A DNA stretch of 7,688 nucleotides from contig JAFUWR010000175.1 of the NCBI GenBank assembly GCA_017471125.1, forward strand, positions 1-7,688. The letters are read 5' to 3'. The DNA is from Clostridia bacterium (GTDB lineage: Bacteria; Bacillota; Clostridia; Christensenellales; Aristaeellaceae). Position 1 is the stretch's first letter; every line of letters starts with the position of its first letter. A model generated the notes under the pieces. The model saw only the letters and a program-made list of their open reading frames with translations, did not search any database and was not told the DNA's origin. Below, piece after piece: positions 5,706-7,688 of this stretch. A program made the position numbers and the translations under genes.

Positions 5706-6497
5706 TCACGCCATCTCTTCCAGCCCCGACCGCCGGTTGACGATCAGCAGCAGCCCCAGCACCACGACGAACATCAGCGTGGACAGGGCGTACATGGTCG
5801 GCTCCACGCCGCGGCGGGCGGCGGAATAGACGATCATGGCCAGGTTCTGGTCGGTGTTGGAGGTGAAGTAGGAGATGACGAAGTCGTCCAGCGACATCGT
5901 GAACGCCAGCAGCGCGCCGGTGACGATGCCGGGGGAGATCTCCGGGATGATGACCTTGTAGAGCGCCTTGGCCGGGGGGCACCCCAGGTCCAGCGCCGCC
6001 TCGTACAGGTTCGGGTTCATCTGCCTAAGCTTCGGCATCACCGAGAACAGCACGTAGGGCGTGTCGAAGGCGATGTGGGCCATGATCATGGTCCACTTCC
6101 CCAGCGGCACCTTGGCGAACACGAACATCAGCATCAGCGACACGCCGGTGACGATGTCGGGCGTGGTCATGGGCAGGTAGGACACGTTCACCAGCATGTT
6201 CGCCATGCCCGTGGACATGGAGTGCATGCCGATGGCCCCGAGGGTGCCCATGACGGTGGAGATGACCGTGGCGATCACCGCCACCTCGATGGTGACCTCC
6301 AGCGCCGCCATGATGGTCTTGGACTTGAACAGCTTGAGGTACCAGTCCAGCGTGAAGCCCGTCCACTCCGCCCGGGACACCGAGGCGTTGAAGGACAGCG
6401 CGATCATCACGATGATGGGGATGTACAAGAATGCCAGCACCAGCGCCAGCCACACGCCCTTGAAGACGCGGCCGCCGCGACCGCTGCGCCTGACCAT
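5706..6497 (-). CDS. potC: Spermidine/putrescine ABC transporter permease PotC
   Basis: One of the two inner-membrane permease subunits of the polyamine importer. With the chosen start it has 263 residues, essentially the length of E. coli PotC (264). About six hydrophobic segments are visible, near residues 14-36, 68-92, 103-129, 134-155, 189-209 and 236-254. The EAA loop that docks on the PotA ATPase is EAALDLGCPPAKALYKVIIP (166-185), followed by SPGIVTG. The 'MSLDDFVISYF' stretch (201-211) is characteristic of PotC. The ATG at 6497 is preferred over the ATG at 6515 because AGGTGG lies 4 nt upstream, whereas the other has no Shine-Dalgarno. It is the third gene of the pot operon, separated from both potB and potD by repeat-filled gaps of 170 and 187 bp, unlike the tight potA-potB junction. 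Confidence 0.95.
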   Translation of the reverse strand: MVRRSGRGGRVFKGVWLALVLAFLYIPIIVMIALSFNASVSRAEWTGFTLDWYLKLFKSKTIMAALEVTIEVAVIATVISTVMGTLGAIGMHSMSTGMANMLVNVSYLPMTTPDIVTGVSLMLMFVFAKVPLGKWTMIMAHIAFDTPYVLFSVMPKLRQMNPNLYEAALDLGCPPAKALYKVIIPEISPGIVTGALLAFTMSLDDFVISYFTSNTDQNLAMIVYSAARRGVEPTMYALSTLMFVVVLGLLLIVNRRSGLEEMA

Positions 6498-6500
6498 GAA

Positions 6501-6507
6501 ACCACCT
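6501..6507 (-). promoter_or_regulatory. Ribosome binding site deciding the potC start
   Basis: Reads AGGTGGT on the minus strand, ending 3 nt before the ATG at 6497 (the AGGTGG core is 4 nt away). The alternative ATG at 6515 has no comparable site. The AGGTGG core is the exact complement of CCACCT in the repeat element upstream in the same transcript (6601-6596, minus strand). Confidence 0.65.
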
Positions 6508-6542
6508 GCCTTCATTCGACCGATACGGTATCGCTCTCGTAG

Positions 6543-6561
6543 GGGCGGCGTTTCGCCGCCC
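6543..6561. repeat. GC-rich palindrome preceding element copy 2
   Basis: GGGCGGCG (6543-6550) and CGCCGCCC (6554-6561) form a perfect 8-bp stem with a TTT loop, in the context GTAGG-GGC. I recall this style (GTAGGGGCG followed by the inverted arm) as a common intergenic repeat in gut Clostridia, but that is memory only. It is the upstream-most part of a composite block in the potB-potC gap. Confidence 0.6.
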
Positions 6562-6569
6562 GCTGTCGT

Positions 6570-6629
6570 GACCCTCTTGCCTCCCCTTTCAGGGGAGGTG
6601 GCATTTGCGCAGCAAATGACGGAGAGGTC
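6570..6629 (+). repeat. Multi-hairpin intergenic element, copy 2 (compact form)
   Basis: Sixty bases in the potB-potC gap, closed by GACCCTCT (6570-6577) and AGAGGTC (6623-6629), which are complementary with one bulged base. Hairpin 1 has arms CCTCCCC (6580-6586) and GGGGAGG (6592-6598) with a TTTCA loop. The linker TGG follows. Hairpin 2 has arms CATTTGC (6602-6608) and GCAAATG (6612-6618) with a GCA loop, then ACGG. It matches the arms and linkers of copy 1 (3215-3380) but lacks that copy's 107-bp inner segment. The 10-mer GTCGTGACCC occurs at both ends (6565-6574 and 6627-6636), overlapping the terminal repeats. Confidence 0.85.
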
Positions 6630-6636
6630 GTGACCC

Positions 6637-6664
6637 CTACTGCCTACTCCCTACTGCCTACTGC
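6637..6664 (+). repeat. Heptamer array CTACTGC (4 units)
   Basis: Four 7-bp units: CTACTGC, CTACTCC, CTACTGC, CTACTGC. The array ends 3 bp before the potB stop codon (6668-6670). It has the same orientation relative to element copy 2 as the 3387-3421 array has to copy 1. Confidence 0.88.
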
Positions 6665-6667
6665 CTC

Positions 6668-7483
6668 TCACCACAGTCCCCCGCCCTGGCTATCCGGGTC
6701 CACCTTCCGCAGCAGCCCGATGGACAGTATGATGAGCACCAGCATGACCAGCGATATGGTGGAGCCCACGTTGCGGTTGTTCATGGCGATGAAGTAATCC
6801 TCGATCATGTCGCCGACCAAGTAGATCATGCCGCTGGAGAGCATGCGCGAGATGGCGAAGGTGGTCACGGCGGGCATGAACACCATGGTGATGCCGGACA
6901 CCACGCCGGGGATGGACATGGGCAGCACCACGCGGGTCACCACCCGGACGGGGCTGGCACCCAGGTCCTCGGCGGCCTCGATGACGGAGGTGTCCATCTT
7001 CTTCAAGACCGTGTGGATGGGCAGCACCATGAAGGGCAGGAAGTTGTACACCATGCCCACCAGCACCGCGCCCTCGGTGCCGATCATCTGGATGCGCTTC
7101 AGGCCCATCGCCTCGAGCAGCGTGTTGATGACGCCGTTGTTCTCGAACAGGGTCATCATGGCGTAGGTGCGCAGCAGGAAGTTCATCCACATGGGCACCA
7201 GGATAAGCACCACCAGCGTCTGGCTGCGGGAGAAGTCCCGGCTGGCCAGGAAGTACGCCGTCGGGTAGCCGATCAGCAGGCACAGCAGGGTGCAGAAGAA
7301 CGCCAGCCGCAGGCTGTCCCACAGCACCAGCCCGTACATGGGCGAGGCGATCTTGACGAAGTTGTTGACGGTGAACGCGCCGGTGGGATCCGTGAAGGCG
7401 TAGTAGCACACGAACAGCAGCGGCACCACCGTGAACAGCACCATCCACAGCGCGTAGGGCGTGGCATACCAGGAACGCTTCAT
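6668..7483 (-). CDS. potB: Spermidine/putrescine ABC transporter permease PotB
   Basis: The second inner-membrane permease subunit of the polyamine importer, 271 residues, a usual length. Hydrophobic segments lie near residues 10-30, 58-80, 88-110, 137-159, 192-210 and 241-258. The EAA loop that contacts PotA is EAAEDLGASPVRVVTRVVLP (169-188), followed by MSIPGVVSG. The ATG at 7483 has a strong AAGGAGG (7492-7498) eight bases upstream, embedded in the last codons of potA; only 3 bp separate the potA stop from this start, so translation of the two is very likely coupled. The C-terminal tail (VDPDSQGGGLW) is short and polar. The heptamer array and element copy 2 lie immediately after its stop codon, before potC. 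Confidence 0.95.
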   Translation of the reverse strand: MKRSWYATPYALWMVLFTVVPLLFVCYYAFTDPTGAFTVNNFVKIASPMYGLVLWDSLRLAFFCTLLCLLIGYPTAYFLASRDFSRSQTLVVLILVPMWMNFLLRTYAMMTLFENNGVINTLLEAMGLKRIQMIGTEGAVLVGMVYNFLPFMVLPIHTVLKKMDTSVIEAAEDLGASPVRVVTRVVLPMSIPGVVSGITMVFMPAVTTFAISRMLSSGMIYLVGDMIEDYFIAMNNRNVGSTISLVMLVLIILSIGLLRKVDPDSQGGGLW

Positions 7484-7486
7484 GGC

Positions 7487-7688
7487 TCACGCCTCCTTCG
7501 GCAGCTTGTGCATGATGTGGATGTTGTAGGGCACGATGGTCATGCCCACCCGGGTGCCCACCGGCTGCATGGTGGTGGATTGGACCTTCCACTTGTAGTC
7601 GTTGGAGCTGACCACCATCTCGTAGTGGACGCCCTTGAAGATGACGCTCTCCACCACGCCGGTCAGCATGCCCACGTCCTCGCCCACG
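7487..7688 (-). CDS. potA: Spermidine/putrescine ABC transporter ATP-binding protein PotA, C-terminal part
   Basis: The 3' end of a gene that begins beyond the window. The ~67 visible residues form the C-terminal TOBE-type regulatory domain of PotA-like ATPases, with 'GVVESVIFKGVHYEMVV', then 'TTMQPVGTRVGMTIVPYNIHIMHK'. The nucleotide-binding motifs (Walker A, LSGGQ, Walker B) are outside the window, so the assignment rests on this domain plus its position 3 bp before potB in a complete potBCD set. Family knowledge: PotA hydrolyses ATP at the inner face of the membrane to drive polyamine import by PotBC. The potB ribosome binding site lies inside its last codons. The GTG near the window edge is an internal valine codon, not a start. 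Confidence 0.9.
   Translation of the reverse strand, partial: VGEDVGMLTGVVESVIFKGVHYEMVVSSNDYKWKVQSTTMQPVGTRVGMTIVPYNIHIMHKLPKEA

Noticed and set aside
6521..6533. CGATAC-G-GTATCG palindrome upstream of potC, a possible operator.
   Set aside because: It lies inside an operon with no promoter next to it, and a single 13-bp palindrome is expected by chance at this length of DNA.

Overview
The window is GC-rich bacterial chromosomal DNA, most likely from an uncultured, GC-rich member of the Clostridia (Bacillota). The evidence is the protein content: a bifunctional HPr kinase/phosphorylase, a ROK-type glucokinase with the Zn-binding CxCGxxGCW motif, strong Shine-Dalgarno sites, and intergenic hairpin repeats of a style I recall from gut Clostridia. 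The last point is memory, not a search. No tRNA, rRNA, CRISPR array, phage gene or transposase is visible.

Layout. (1) Positions 1-385, + strand: the 3' end of a glycerate kinase, overlapping the end of the convergent miaA by 11 bp. (2) Positions 375-1268, - strand: miaA (tRNA dimethylallyltransferase), with its own sigma-A-like promoter. (3) A 138-bp gap between miaA and the HAD gene carries divergent promoters. (4) Positions 1407-4407, + strand: a Cof-type HAD phosphatase, hprK (ATGA overlap) and a ROK glucokinase. This looks like a sugar-phosphate and carbon-catabolite-control operon. A 305-bp repeat-filled gap separates hprK from the glucokinase gene. (5) Positions 4414-4457: a bidirectional terminator between convergent operons. 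(6) Positions 7688-4460, - strand: the polyamine ABC importer potA (partial), potB, potC, potD in canonical order.

How the genes work together. HprK senses glycolytic metabolites and phosphorylates or dephosphorylates HPr Ser46. Glucokinase makes glucose 6-phosphate, and the HAD enzyme probably removes phosphate from sugar phosphates or similar small metabolites. PotABCD is an independent spermidine/putrescine uptake system. The glycerate kinase and MiaA are metabolic and translation housekeeping genes.

The protein-coding content is ordinary. The unusual part lies between genes. All three wide co-directional gaps (hprK-glcK, potC-potD, potB-potC) contain a related multi-hairpin element closed by short inverted terminal repeats. 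The element has a conserved framework (G-rich hairpin, TGG linker, second hairpin, CGGAG). The arms of the second hairpin differ completely between copies yet stay complementary. Two of the three copies adjoin arrays of a 7-bp repeat (CTACTGC). One of these has inverted arrays on both sides and a 107-bp structured segment inside its first hairpin. I regard this family as the best candidate for something under-described here.
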